Shown: positions 53,716-62,331 of the stretch, one piece after another
Position numbering within the stretch: position 1 is the stretch's first letter
Layout: each line of letters begins with the position of its first letter
Source: an uncultured Bacteroidales bacterium
GTDB lineage: Bacteria > Bacteroidota > Bacteroidia > Bacteroidales > UBA932
NCBI GenBank assembly: GCA_900319485.1
Contig: ONOQ01000015.1
Span: forward strand, 29,185 to 93,184
DNA: 64,000 nt
Direction of reading: 5' to 3'
The notes under the pieces: generated by a model
What the model was told of the DNA's origin: nothing
The model's input: only the letters and a program-made list of their open reading frames with translations
Database searches by the model: none
Made by a program: the position numbers and the translations under genes

Positions 53716-55367
53716 CCTCCGATGAATTCCCGCAGCAACGAAGTTGCGGGGATTTCTTTATCAGGGACGGGGGTGAAATAATGGATGAACTTGAGGAGAC
53801 GGTGGCTCTCGCTGTACTCCGGACAGTTTTGAGGAACACTGCGCAGAATAGGTTCTGCGTGGTTTTTCATTACTGCAAACTCAATGAGATAGGCGCTGTT
53901 GAACATAACATCGGCCATCTCCTGATAGGGATAGATCCACTTTTCCTCCGCGTCAAGCACGTTCTGCCAGTTGGAGATTGACTCCCTGGCGGTGAAGGCT
54001 CCCTTGTTGTAGTCACGGACAATGCGCCTAAGGAGGCGGTTGTCGCTGGTGGGGATGGCGTTGTGGTCGTCAAGGTTGGTGCCGGTGAGGGTGTTGATGA
54101 AAATCCTGAACTTGGATTCTTCCGGAATGTCCGACGTAAGGGCCGGATTGAGGGCGTGGATGCCTTCAATGAGGAGGATGCTCCCCTGCTCCAGTTTCAG
54201 GATCTTGCCGTTGTATTCCCTGAGTCCCGTCACAAAGTTGTATTCCGGGACATTTACCTCTTCACCACTTATGAGCGCCATAATGTCACGCTCCATAAGG
54301 GCGTGGTCTACGGTTTCAAAATTGTCGAAGTCGTAGGAGCCGTCAGGGAACTTGGGGGTGTCCACGCGGTTCACGAAGTAGTCGTCCGTGGACATTGAGA
54401 TGGGCTTGAGGCCGCAGGCCTTGAGTTGGATTGAGAGCCTCTTGCAGAAAGTGGTTTTACCGGAAGAAGAAGGGCCTGTGATGAGGACCACCTTGAGAGG
54501 ATTCTCGCAGCGGTTACGGCGCTCGATTTCCTCTGCAATCTTGACTATTTTCTTTTCCTGGAGGGCTTCCGCTATCTGGATAAGTTCGCTGGCGTGGCCG
54601 TTTAGAAAAGCCTGATTAACGTCTCCTACAGTATTGAGGCCCATAATTATGTTCCAGCGGAGAGCCTCCTTGAACATCTCGTAGGTTTTGGGCTGGTCAA
54701 TGAAATCCGCCACCTTCGTGGGGTCCTCCTTTGAAGGGCCAAGGAGCACAAGGCCGTCCTTGTAGGGCTTTATGTCCCATACGGTAAGGTATCCTGTGCT
54801 GGGGACCAGTTTGCCGTAGTAATAGTCCGAGGTTTCCCCAAGGGTATAATAGTCCGTATAAGCCTCTCCGCTTGTCTCAAGGAGTTTCACCTTGTCCATA
54901 TAGCCGCTCTTGCGGAATTCCTTGATGGCTTTGTCAGTCTGGACGTCGTAGCGGTGGTAGGGCATGTCCTTTTCCACGTATTCCTGCATCTTTTCCTTTA
55001 TGGCCGATATCTCCTGAGGGGTGATGTCGGTGTTATCGGCCTTCCTCAGATGGAAAAAGATTCCGTGGCCGATGGGGTGCTCCATATAGAGCTTGATCTC
55101 CGGGAGTACGTCCAGGGATGCCTTATACAGTAAAAAGCAAAGAGAGCGGCAGTACACTCTTCTTCCGCTCTCTTCACGGACGTCAATGAATTCTACGTCC
55201 TTATTTTGGTAAACCTTGAATTTCAGGCCCTGTGATACGTTGTTTACCTTTGCCGATATTGCCGGATAAGGCAGGCTGGGGTTGAATTCCTGGAGCATCT
55301 GCACAAGGGAGGTGCCCTCCGGGAAACGCTTGGACTCTTTGGTGTTTTTGCAATAAACCTGTACCAT
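53712..55367 (-). CDS. TGS-domain/uridine-kinase-like nucleoside kinase
   Basis: A protein of 551 residues. The N-terminal TGS domain (VYCKNTKESKRFPEGTSLVQ) and a threonyl-tRNA-synthetase editing-like domain (MEHPIGHGIFFHLRKADNTD) are followed by a uridine-kinase-type P-loop domain with LITGPSSSGKTTFCKRLS, the DDYF motif (SMSTDDYFVNRVDTP) and LLIEGIHALNP. This fusion is known in Bacteroidetes, Thermotogae and Firmicutes and annotated as nucleoside kinase; the physiological substrate is not established. It has its own promoter (55392). Its last four bases overlap acpP. Confidence 0.85.
   Translation of the reverse strand: MVQVYCKNTKESKRFPEGTSLVQMLQEFNPSLPYPAISAKVNNVSQGLKFKVYQNKDVEFIDVREESGRRVYCRSLCFLLYKASLDVLPEIKLYMEHPIGHGIFFHLRKADNTDITPQEISAIKEKMQEYVEKDMPYHRYDVQTDKAIKEFRKSGYMDKVKLLETSGEAYTDYYTLGETSDYYYGKLVPSTGYLTVWDIKPYKDGLVLLGPSKEDPTKVADFIDQPKTYEMFKEALRWNIIMGLNTVGDVNQAFLNGHASELIQIAEALQEKKIVKIAEEIERRNRCENPLKVVLITGPSSSGKTTFCKRLSIQLKACGLKPISMSTDDYFVNRVDTPKFPDGSYDFDNFETVDHALMERDIMALISGEEVNVPEYNFVTGLREYNGKILKLEQGSILLIEGIHALNPALTSDIPEESKFRIFINTLTGTNLDDHNAIPTSDNRLLRRIVRDYNKGAFTARESISNWQNVLDAEEKWIYPYQEMADVMFNSAYLIEFAVMKNHAEPILRSVPQNCPEYSESHRLLKFIHYFTPVPDKEIPATSLLREFIGG
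53729..53750 (+). terminator. Weak hairpin after acpP
   Basis: CCCGCA (53729-53734) pairs with TGCGGG (53745-53750), with a further two pairs in the loop, followed by GGATTTCTTT. It lies within the last codons of the convergent nucleoside-kinase gene and could end the hpt-acpP operon. Confidence 0.45.
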
Positions 55368-55391
55368 ATCTTCGGGCTGAAATTAATGTGG

Positions 55392-55399
55392 CAAAGGTA
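55392..55399 (-). promoter_or_regulatory. -7 box (TACCTTTG on the minus strand) for the nucleoside kinase
   Basis: CAAAGGTA on the plus strand, 25 bases before the ATG at 55367. It separates this gene from the lipid cluster. Confidence 0.5.
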
Positions 55400-55416
55400 C
55401 TAAAACTGAGCCTAAA

Positions 55417-56517
55417 TTACAATAGCGGACCGGCGTAAATTTTTAGCAGGATGTCCTTTAATTCCGGAGGATAATCCTTGGAAATATCGGCAATGTAATT
55501 CTTGAAGGCCTTTGCTTCCGCGTCTGTGTAGGAATGGGAGCGCCTGCCGTCCAGAATGTCCTTGGCTATGTAATTTGTGGGCCACAGGCGGTAAGCGTCC
55601 TTGATGCGGCGGTCTATGAGGGCAGCCACCTCCCTGTTGAAGGCCGATGAACTGAGCCCCCGTAAGGCCTCCAGTTCTTCCCTCCTTATGGGCTCCGTCA
55701 CCGCAAGGTGCACTCTTCCCTTTTTCTGTGTAATGCCGGTGAGGATGGAATTGAGGTCCTCTCCGGGCTTTTTTACATACGGCTGTCCGGAGGATTTGGC
55801 GTAGAGTTCCAGGGCCTTCAGGAGGTCACAGGGCTCCCATTCATAGGATATGGCAAGGGGGCAGATATGAAGGCTCTCCAGGGCCTCCACCTTGTCCTGA
55901 CTGCCTCCAAGGCCAAACATCTTGATTATTCCCTGGTCCGTGGAATCACGGCCGTCCTTGGTGCGGCCGTTTCTCTGGGCAATCCAAACGCTCTCTCGCT
56001 TCTCAGATATTGCATAGTGCATATACTCGGAGACATAGCGGGATTTAAGAAGGAAATCACGCGGAGAAGTGACCGTGGTGGGCCTTTCAATGCGGAACAT
56101 CTTGTTGCTCCTGCCGGTGTCTATGACAAGTTGGCCCTGCATGAGGTTTGCCCCGAAAGTAATCTCAGAGGTGCGCCTGCCGGCGTCCAGAAGCAGCACC
56201 TGAAGGAATGCTGCATCCAGCATTATGTCCCTGTGGTTGGATACAAAGAGGTAGTCTGTATCCGGATCCAGCCTTTCCATTCCCTCCACGGAAAGACCAT
56301 CAGTGGTCTTGTCCACAACGGAATAGATGGCTTTGTACATGAACCTTCTCTGGAACTCTTCCGTTGTGCGGCAGCTTCCTATAATACCGGCAATCTCATG
56401 GACCGGTTTTTCCGGGAAAAGGAAGTCGCAGACAAGCGGGAAATACTTGTCGGAGACTATCCTCTGCATCGCTGCAGGGATTTCAGAGTCATTGTATGGC
56501 CTGATATCGTCAAACAT
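55417..56517 (-). CDS. PlsC-like acyltransferase (HRDI type), second copy
   Basis: A protein of 366 residues, paralogue of the 369-1520 gene: VSNHRDIMLDAAF, GRSNKMFRIER, VWIAQRNGRTKDG and YEWEPCDLLKAL occupy the same positions. Like the other copy it has an aspartate two and six residues after the histidine (H-R-D-I-x-L-D), not the normal HxxxxD. No membrane helix is obvious. I use the ATG at 56517 (MFDDIRPYND), which matches the paralogue's start and overlaps the upstream ligase gene by eight bases. It ends the esterase-ligase-acyltransferase series of the right-hand cluster; a role in acylating the polyene product is plausible. Confidence 0.82.
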   Translation of the reverse strand: MFDDIRPYNDSEIPAAMQRIVSDKYFPLVCDFLFPEKPVHEIAGIIGSCRTTEEFQRRFMYKAIYSVVDKTTDGLSVEGMERLDPDTDYLFVSNHRDIMLDAAFLQVLLLDAGRRTSEITFGANLMQGQLVIDTGRSNKMFRIERPTTVTSPRDFLLKSRYVSEYMHYAISEKRESVWIAQRNGRTKDGRDSTDQGIIKMFGLGGSQDKVEALESLHICPLAISYEWEPCDLLKALELYAKSSGQPYVKKPGEDLNSILTGITQKKGRVHLAVTEPIRREELEALRGLSSSAFNREVAALIDRRIKDAYRLWPTNYIAKDILDGRRSHSYTDAEAKAFKNYIADISKDYPPELKDILLKIYAGPLL

Positions 56518-57811
56518 GCTTGGCTCTCTTATCAATGAATTTAACCGGTTTACGGGACTTCGCGGGATAATTGATGGCGTGAATCTCAGGGACGGGAAGG
56601 ACCTCTATGCGCGGAGCAACCCTTACCCTGGAGCGGAAACGGTCCTTGAGATCTTTCACGCAGTCAAATTCCGGCTCATATTTAAGGCCGACCTTAACAA
56701 GGACATCATCCGTTCCGGCGTCTGAATCCAGGACCTCTATCACGTAATTCTCCACATAGGGAGTGTTGTCCAGAACATCGTTCAGAGCCGGCGGGTAAAG
56801 GGTTGTGCCCTTGAGTTTTATCATATTGTTCTTGCGGCCCACGATAGGAGTGAGGCGGAAACTGTTGCGGCCGCACTTGCAGGGCTCCGTAATCTTTGCG
56901 GCTATATCTCCGGTGCGGAACCTAAGGAGCGGCATCCCTTCCACTCCAAGGGTGGTAATCACAATTTCACCCACTTCTCCGTCAGGTACGGGCATATTGT
57001 CCGGGCCGATAATCTCCACAATCACAAGTTCCGGATGCACGTGCCCGCCGCAGGAGTAAGGGCATTCTGAGAACGTGGCCCCCATCTCCGTAGATGAATA
57101 TGTTGCGTAGAGTTCCACATCCCATTTTTCCTTGATTCTGCGTCCAAGGAGATTGAGGGAGAAATCCTGTTCCCTCAGGCCCTCGCCTATGCCTATGATG
57201 CGTTTGATGGAAGAATTACGGTAGTCTATGCCGTGGTCTTCGGCCCACTGGACAAGGCGCAGGATGAAGGAGGGAACGCACATTATTGTATCAGGCTTCA
57301 GGCGCTGAATGGTGTCCCACTGGAGTTCCGGAATGCCGTTACCAACGCGGATGACGCCGGCACCCAGTTCCCTGATGCCAAGGAAGTAGGCCAGGCCGGC
57401 CATAAAGCGCTTGTCCAGCGTTACCATAAGTTGGACGATGCTTCCGGGACCTACGCCCGCGCACTCAAAACTCTTCTTCTCATTGTAGGCAAGCCTCTGG
57501 AGATCCTTTTCCGTGCATCCGAAGGTAACGGGGTCTCCCATAGTGCCGGATGTGGTGATATAGTCAATCACCTTCTCCCTGGGCACGCAGAGGAATTCCT
57601 CGTTGAACAGTTGAAGGTCCTTTTTCTCCGTGAAAGGTATCTTCTGGAGATCCTCTATGGTCTTTATCCTTTCAACGTCTATATGGCACTTCTCAAACAT
57701 CCTGCGGTAATACTTGGAATTTGCCTGCAGGTATCTGAGAGCGTCTTTTAGAAGCCCTTCCTGGAAGGATTTTATCTCTTCCGCACTTCTGAATTCTATG
57801 TCGGGGTTCAT
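56510..57811 (-). CDS. PaaK-type phenylacetate-CoA ligase family (AMP-forming)
   Basis: A cytoplasmic adenylate-forming enzyme of 433 residues. DYITTSGTMGDPVTFG is the phosphate-binding loop, LYATYSSTEMGATFSEC the A5-like motif with the catalytic glutamate, GEIVITTLGVEGMPLLRFRT with GD the A7/A8 region, and cysteines CKCG follow. The family activates aryl or fatty acids as CoA or ACP thioesters (also annotated coenzyme F390 synthetase). In an aryl-polyene/flexirubin-like setting a cinnamate- or hydroxybenzoate-type starter would suit, but the substrate cannot be read here. It lies three bases after the esterase stop. Confidence 0.87.
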   Translation of the reverse strand: MNPDIEFRSAEEIKSFQEGLLKDALRYLQANSKYYRRMFEKCHIDVERIKTIEDLQKIPFTEKKDLQLFNEEFLCVPREKVIDYITTSGTMGDPVTFGCTEKDLQRLAYNEKKSFECAGVGPGSIVQLMVTLDKRFMAGLAYFLGIRELGAGVIRVGNGIPELQWDTIQRLKPDTIMCVPSFILRLVQWAEDHGIDYRNSSIKRIIGIGEGLREQDFSLNLLGRRIKEKWDVELYATYSSTEMGATFSECPYSCGGHVHPELVIVEIIGPDNMPVPDGEVGEIVITTLGVEGMPLLRFRTGDIAAKITEPCKCGRNSFRLTPIVGRKNNMIKLKGTTLYPPALNDVLDNTPYVENYVIEVLDSDAGTDDVLVKVGLKYEPEFDCVKDLKDRFRSRVRVAPRIEVLPVPEIHAINYPAKSRKPVKFIDKRAKHV

Positions 57812-57814
57812 CTT

Positions 57815-58681
57815 TTAGAATGACATATTGTGGAGCCAGGAGAGGAACTCCTGGAACCAGTTCTGAGTTTCTTCAGTGTATTTTTCCGGGTTCACGCCGA
57901 ATCCGTGTCCGCCTTCCGCGTACTGGATGTAGTGGTGAGGCACGTGGGCGGCGCTGAGGGCGGAATCAAGGAGCACGGAGTTCTGACAGTCCACTACGTC
58001 GTCGTCCTGGCAGTTAAGGATAAACACCGGGGGCATATCGGCCCTTACGTGCTTTTCCACGGAAAGGGAGTCACGGAGTTCCTTCTTTCCGGTGTTGCGC
58101 TCGCCAAGGAGGCCCAGGCGGGAACGCTTGTGCACGTAGCGGTCGTCGCTCATAGTGACAACCGGGTAGATTGCCGCGGCAAAGTCCGGACGCAGCGACA
58201 CGGCGGGTTTGAGTTTATACTTTTCCAGGAAATTGGTGCTGAAAAACTCTGCTCCCATCATTGCAAGGTGGCCGCCGGCGCTGAATCCAATCAGGCCGAG
58301 GGGGCAACTGTAACGCGTCCTGACAATCTGGATTGCCCTCTGGAGGTCACAGATCATATCAGGATGGCGGTGGCCCCTGAGGACGCTGCGGTACTTGGAC
58401 ACGAACTCCAGTTTACCGGCAACGCGGTAACGCAGGACGTATGCCACATAGCCTTCATCGGCAAGAGCCTGGGCCACCATCGAGCCCTCGCCCTTCTGGT
58501 CCAGCCAGTGGTAACTGCCGCCGGGGCAGATGATGATGGCCGCGCGGGGCTCCCCTTCCGGAAGATACTCCGTAAGGGTAACCTGCTTTGCATTGCAGGA
58601 CGTACCGTCCCAAATTTTGATCTGCGCTTCTGCAATCAGGGGGAGAAGCGCTGCTGCAAGAATCAGTATATATCTTTTCAT
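57815..58681 (-). CDS. Secreted alpha/beta-hydrolase (esterase/acetylesterase type)
   Basis: A protein of 288 residues with a signal peptide (MKRYILILAAALLPLIAEA). The alpha/beta-hydrolase fold has the oxyanion block IIICPGGSYHWLD, the nucleophile in GLIGFSAGGHLAMM, LNCQDDDVVDCQNS with the likely acid and GGHGFGVNPE with the catalytic histidine. It resembles acetyl-xylan esterase/Bd-FAE-like enzymes and probably works in the periplasm or outside. Starts further upstream (58711, 58699) would spoil the signal peptide. In this cluster it might trim an acylated product; a carbohydrate esterase role is equally possible. Confidence 0.8.
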   Translation of the reverse strand: MKRYILILAAALLPLIAEAQIKIWDGTSCNAKQVTLTEYLPEGEPRAAIIICPGGSYHWLDQKGEGSMVAQALADEGYVAYVLRYRVAGKLEFVSKYRSVLRGHRHPDMICDLQRAIQIVRTRYSCPLGLIGFSAGGHLAMMGAEFFSTNFLEKYKLKPAVSLRPDFAAAIYPVVTMSDDRYVHKRSRLGLLGERNTGKKELRDSLSVEKHVRADMPPVFILNCQDDDVVDCQNSVLLDSALSAAHVPHHYIQYAEGGHGFGVNPEKYTEETQNWFQEFLSWLHNMSF

Positions 58682-58695
58682 ACCCGAATATATTA

Positions 58696-61275
58696 TCATT
58701 TTTTGTACCAATCCTGGTAAAAATGTCTCATTTGCCGTGTAAACGCCCGGATTTCAGCATCTTCAGGCACTCTGATGCGCTGCCCAACCTCAAGGGTAAG
58801 ACGGCCTTTCCGGAGGAAGAAATCGTGCTTTGGAAGGACGTCCGTAAAGCCTTTGATGCAAAGGGGCAGAACGTCTATTCCAAGTTCCTGAGCCGTTAGG
58901 AACGCGCCGCGGTGGAAGCGGAGGATCTCTCCGTCCAGGCTGCGGGTGCCTTCAGGGAAAATCACAATGGAGTATCCCCTGTCCACAAGGTTCCTTACGT
59001 GCTCCGCATTACCGAAGTGTCCGTTTGACGCGGGGTAGAATTCGGCCTTTCTGAGGATATACCTGTAGAGCGGGAAGTTCCATACCCATTCGTTTGTGGT
59101 GAACGCCAGTTTGGGATTAAGGGCCATAATGGCAAGGACATCCAGATGGCTCTGATGGTTGCATACATACACCGCGGGCTTTGAGAAGTCCTCTCCGTGA
59201 GGGTTCAGGAGGGTGAATCTTGCCCCGGGTACGGTGTAGATGGCAATCTTGGATATGGCCTGGATCACTTTATGGAAGCGGAGTCTCTTTTTCTCGGTGT
59301 CCGGGCCGATAAGGAAGAAAAGGTTTGCCCATACAATGAGCCCTCCCATCACGATGCCGTAAAGGAGGCATATCCAGATGGTCTTGAGGATGGAGCCTAT
59401 GGTAACGGGGCTTCGGCGCGGCTGTCCTTTCTTCATTGTTGCCCAGCGGTAAAGGACGGGCGGAATGTAGCAGGCCATAACCACCACGGTAATCATTCCA
59501 ATCACCGTTACAAGGCCAAGGGAACGCATTGCAGGGTGCTTTGCAAACGCAAGGACTCCAATGCCGATAAACATTATGAGGGCGCTGAGGACCACCGCAT
59601 TCTTGAAGGAATGGAGGATCTTCTTCTCGGTCTTGCGCTCATACACCAGGCCTTCCGTGATGAAGATGGTGTAGTCGTCGCCCATGCCAAAGATGAACGT
59701 TGCCAGGATAATGTTCACTATGTTGAAACTGAGGCCGGTGAGCCCCATAATGCCTTCTATCCATATCCAGCTGACGGCAAGCGGCAGGAACGCCACCACG
59801 GCAAGGGAGAATCTCCTGAAACTGAGGATAAGGAACAGGAAAACTATTATAGAGTGCCTGAGGCCGGCGGCTATAAGGGAGTCTGAAAGCGCGGGATAAT
59901 TATCGGTAAGGTACTTCCACCCGTCCTGCCCGGCTTCATTTCCGTCATGCCCGGCCTGACCGGGCATCTCGCTGAGCCCTTCCAGCACCGCAAATCCCTT
60001 CTCCTGCTCCTCCGTCATATAATTGATGTTGTGGAGATTGGTGTCAAATCCAACCTTCCGGGACTGGAAAGCAAAGAAAACGGTTAAGGCGATGAACACG
60101 CAGAAGACAATCCTCCTGGTTTTCTTTGAAGGGTTGAAATGCCTGTCAAAATCCAGTTTGAGGGTGTTCCTGGGGCCTTTTGCCTCCGGGATGAATACCG
60201 GGAGGAAAAGGAGCACAAAGACTATTGTCCCAAGGAGCATCATGGCCCCTATGAAACCAAAGTCCCTTAGGGCCGGAGCCTTCAGAAGAAGAAGGCCCAG
60301 GAATGCGCCAACGGTGGTGATATTTCCGGTAAGGAGGGGCTCCACCTGCTGCGCAAGCGCTTCCCTCTTATTGGGCTCATACTTCAGGTGATCCACATAA
60401 TGCAGCGGATAATTCACCGCAATGCCTATGACGGTGCATCCTATCCCAAGGATTATGATGGATATACTGGGCCGGAAAAGGGCAATTATTCCAAGGGCGA
60501 AGACGGCTCCGAAGGCTATGCAAATAAGTATCCACAGCACATCCTGGAAGCGCTTGTAACTCAGCCAGAGCACTATGCAGATAAGGAGCGCGGCAATTGC
60601 AAGGGCCAGGAAGGAGTCCCTCTTTATGGTGTTTGAGTTCTCTACGGCAACCTCAGGGCCGCCGGTAGAGTAGATGTGTACGGAAGGATACTCTGCCTGA
60701 ACGGCTGCCTTCACTGCGTTCAGGCTGTCAAGGAGAGCCGCATTGCGGGAACTCTCGCTGCCGCCGTAAGGAGAATCAAAGAAGATTATTCCGGTTTCAC
60801 CGTCCTGCGTGAAGAGATATCCGTCCTCTATACGCACTTTGGGAGCGGATGCGTTGAGCCTCAGGGGGTCCTGCCTTACGTAGTTTGAAAGGACGGGATT
60901 TGGAGACATAAGAAGGACTTTGTCCTCTTCCAGCACTTTGTCTATGTAGCCTGGAACGGAGAGAAGGGAATCGATCCTTGCGGGTGAAGGGTTGACAGAG
61001 AACATATCGGCATCGGCCCCAGGCATATCCCAGGCAAGGTCAAAGGCGTACATTGCGTCCAGTTTCTCCTCAAGGGTGCCGCCTTCAAAGAGCACCGCCA
61101 TCTTCTCCTGTCCCTTAACCTCCTCACGCTGAGGAAGGAAGTCCGTTATATCCTCGTTGAAAGTGAGCCTGGAGGCGCTCAGGCCGCAAAAGCCCACCAC
61201 AATGCCCAATATCAGTGCCGCCAGCCCTTTGTGAGAGGACAGGAAGTCATAGATATTGAGGATAAAGCCTTTCAT
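58696..61275 (-). CDS. MMPL permease fused to a PlsC-type acyltransferase; second porter domain truncated
   Basis: A protein of 859 residues. The first two thirds form an MMPL permease: helix 1, a periplasmic domain, an inner helix bundle (GIGCTVIGIAVNYPLHYVD), and a second bundle with IILATFIFGMGDDYTIF. The second periplasmic domain should be about 200 residues but has only about 55, and at that point a palindromic repeat is translated (EMPGQAGHDGNEAGQDG). From about residue 690 a lysophosphatidate-type acyltransferase follows, with intact CNHQSHLDVLA (HxxxxD) and VIFPEGTRSLDG. Likely role: acylation and movement of a lipid or polyene product across the inner membrane. It has its own promoter (61288). 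Confidence 0.88.
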   Translation of the reverse strand: MKGFILNIYDFLSSHKGLAALILGIVVGFCGLSASRLTFNEDITDFLPQREEVKGQEKMAVLFEGGTLEEKLDAMYAFDLAWDMPGADADMFSVNPSPARIDSLLSVPGYIDKVLEEDKVLLMSPNPVLSNYVRQDPLRLNASAPKVRIEDGYLFTQDGETGIIFFDSPYGGSESSRNAALLDSLNAVKAAVQAEYPSVHIYSTGGPEVAVENSNTIKRDSFLALAIAALLICIVLWLSYKRFQDVLWILICIAFGAVFALGIIALFRPSISIIILGIGCTVIGIAVNYPLHYVDHLKYEPNKREALAQQVEPLLTGNITTVGAFLGLLLLKAPALRDFGFIGAMMLLGTIVFVLLFLPVFIPEAKGPRNTLKLDFDRHFNPSKKTRRIVFCVFIALTVFFAFQSRKVGFDTNLHNINYMTEEQEKGFAVLEGLSEMPGQAGHDGNEAGQDGWKYLTDNYPALSDSLIAAGLRHSIIVFLFLILSFRRFSLAVVAFLPLAVSWIWIEGIMGLTGLSFNIVNIILATFIFGMGDDYTIFITEGLVYERKTEKKILHSFKNAVVLSALIMFIGIGVLAFAKHPAMRSLGLVTVIGMITVVVMACYIPPVLYRWATMKKGQPRRSPVTIGSILKTIWICLLYGIVMGGLIVWANLFFLIGPDTEKKRLRFHKVIQAISKIAIYTVPGARFTLLNPHGEDFSKPAVYVCNHQSHLDVLAIMALNPKLAFTTNEWVWNFPLYRYILRKAEFYPASNGHFGNAEHVRNLVDRGYSIVIFPEGTRSLDGEILRFHRGAFLTAQELGIDVLPLCIKGFTDVLPKHDFFLRKGRLTLEVGQRIRVPEDAEIRAFTRQMRHFYQDWYKK
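59943..59969 (+). repeat. Palindromic repeat inside the MMPL-acyltransferase coding sequence
   Basis: CGTCATGCCCGG - CCTGA - CCGGGCATCT, a full unit with perfect arms, translated in frame on the minus strand. A degraded arm CGTCCTGCCCGGC precedes it at 59923. It lies where most of the second periplasmic domain is missing. Confidence 0.9.
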
Positions 61276-61287
61276 CTCCTTATCCTA

Positions 61288-61295
61288 CAAAGATA
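61288..61295 (-). promoter_or_regulatory. -7 box (TATCTTTG on the minus strand) for the MMPL-acyltransferase unit
   Basis: CAAAGATA on the plus strand, 13 bases before the ATG at 61275, inside the 31-base gap after the glycosyltransferase gene. It suggests a second transcription start within the cluster. Confidence 0.5.
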
Positions 61296-61306
61296 ATAAA
61301 AAGCGA

Positions 61307-62014
61307 TTACTTACGCAACTTATGCAATAGTATGCGGGGCCAGCCGTAAAGGAGGGCAAGAGGAAGGCCGATGATATTCACAAGGGTGATGCGCATAAAG
61401 TCCTGGAAGGGACGGAAGTGGGTTACGCGGTCACGGGGATAATTCACACGGACCTGGACGGGAACCAGCCTGAGGCCCTTCCAGGCGCTGAATAAAAGGA
61501 GTGAAAGTTCTGCTTCATAGCGGTTTCCCACAACCTTCATGGAGGGTAAATCACGCAGTGGATACAGCCTGAAACCGGTCTGGGTGTCCGTTAGGCGGAT
61601 GCCCGTGTATGCGGTGAACCAGAAATTGGAAAAGCGGTTGGCAAAGGAGCCGCCGGCATTGGCACCGCGGGTGGTCCTGGAGCCAACTACAAGCGTTCTC
61701 TCCCCTTTTTCCTTAATAAGAAGCGGAATGTCTTCAGGGTAATGCTGGCCGTCCGAGTCAATGGTTACGGCATAGGAGTAACCATTCTCCAGGGCCCATC
61801 TGAAGGCGGTTTTAAGGGCTGCGCCCTTGCCAAGGTTTTTGGGATGGGCAATGACGTTGACATCCTTGAAACCTGCTAATATTTCCCTGGTGTTATCCGT
61901 GCAGCCGTCATCTGCCACAACAACGGGAAGGCCCTGGGCCAGGGTGCGCTCCAGCACGTCCTGAAGGGTGCCGGCATTGTTGTAGGTGGGGATGATGACT
62001 ATGGTATCTGTCAT
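61307..62014 (-). CDS. Family 2 glycosyltransferase
   Basis: A protein of 235 residues of the dolichol-phosphate-mannose-synthase-like GT2 group. VIIPTYNNAGTLQDVL starts the Rossmann fold, VVVADDGCTDNT and YAVTIDSDGQHYPEDIPLLI supply the nucleotide-sugar and DxD metal sites, and DTQTGFRLYPL is the acceptor-side block. A C-terminal hydrophobic stretch (LVNIIGLPLALLYG) may dock to the membrane. GT2 genes are regular members of aryl-polyene and flexirubin-type clusters. The start overlaps the dehydratase stop by four bases. Confidence 0.88.
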   Translation of the reverse strand: MTDTIVIIPTYNNAGTLQDVLERTLAQGLPVVVADDGCTDNTREILAGFKDVNVIAHPKNLGKGAALKTAFRWALENGYSYAVTIDSDGQHYPEDIPLLIKEKGERTLVVGSRTTRGANAGGSFANRFSNFWFTAYTGIRLTDTQTGFRLYPLRDLPSMKVVGNRYEAELSLLLFSAWKGLRLVPVQVRVNYPRDRVTHFRPFQDFMRITLVNIIGLPLALLYGWPRILLHKLRK

Positions 62015-62331
62015 ACGGAAAGGGACATTCTGGCGTACTGTGTGCCGTCCGTTGAAAGAATGCTCACGTTAACGGAAGAAGCGTCCCTGAACTCCCATTC
62101 AAAACGGACCTCTGTGCCGTCTCCGGGAAGAACGGGAGCAACAAACTTGATCTCCTTGGCGCCACGGAGTTTTTTCCCCGTCAGTTCCAGGGCAATCTGG
62201 AGCAGAGTTACCCCGGGGGTTATTGGATACTCCGGAAAATGGGCCTTGTAGATGGGACTATCCGGGAGAAGACGCACCGTGGCACAGCCATCTTCCCGTG
62301 AAACAACCGTATATAGAACTCCTTCAAGCAT
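62011..62331 (-). CDS. Hotdog-fold 3-hydroxyacyl-ACP dehydratase (FabZ/ApeP-like)
   Basis: A small protein of 106 residues with a single hotdog fold. YKAHFPEYPITPGVTLLQIA carries the FabZ-type HFP..P.G.....E region (histidine present; Gln replaces the usual catalytic Glu/Asp near the helix start), and EIKFVAPVLPGDGTEVRFEW covers the later strands. It would dehydrate a beta-hydroxyacyl-ACP in polyene elongation. Both ends overlap neighbours by one and four bases, so it is translated with the LolA-like and GT2 genes. Confidence 0.8.
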   Translation of the reverse strand: MLEGVLYTVVSREDGCATVRLLPDSPIYKAHFPEYPITPGVTLLQIALELTGKKLRGAKEIKFVAPVLPGDGTEVRFEWEFRDASSVNVSILSTDGTQYARMSLSV

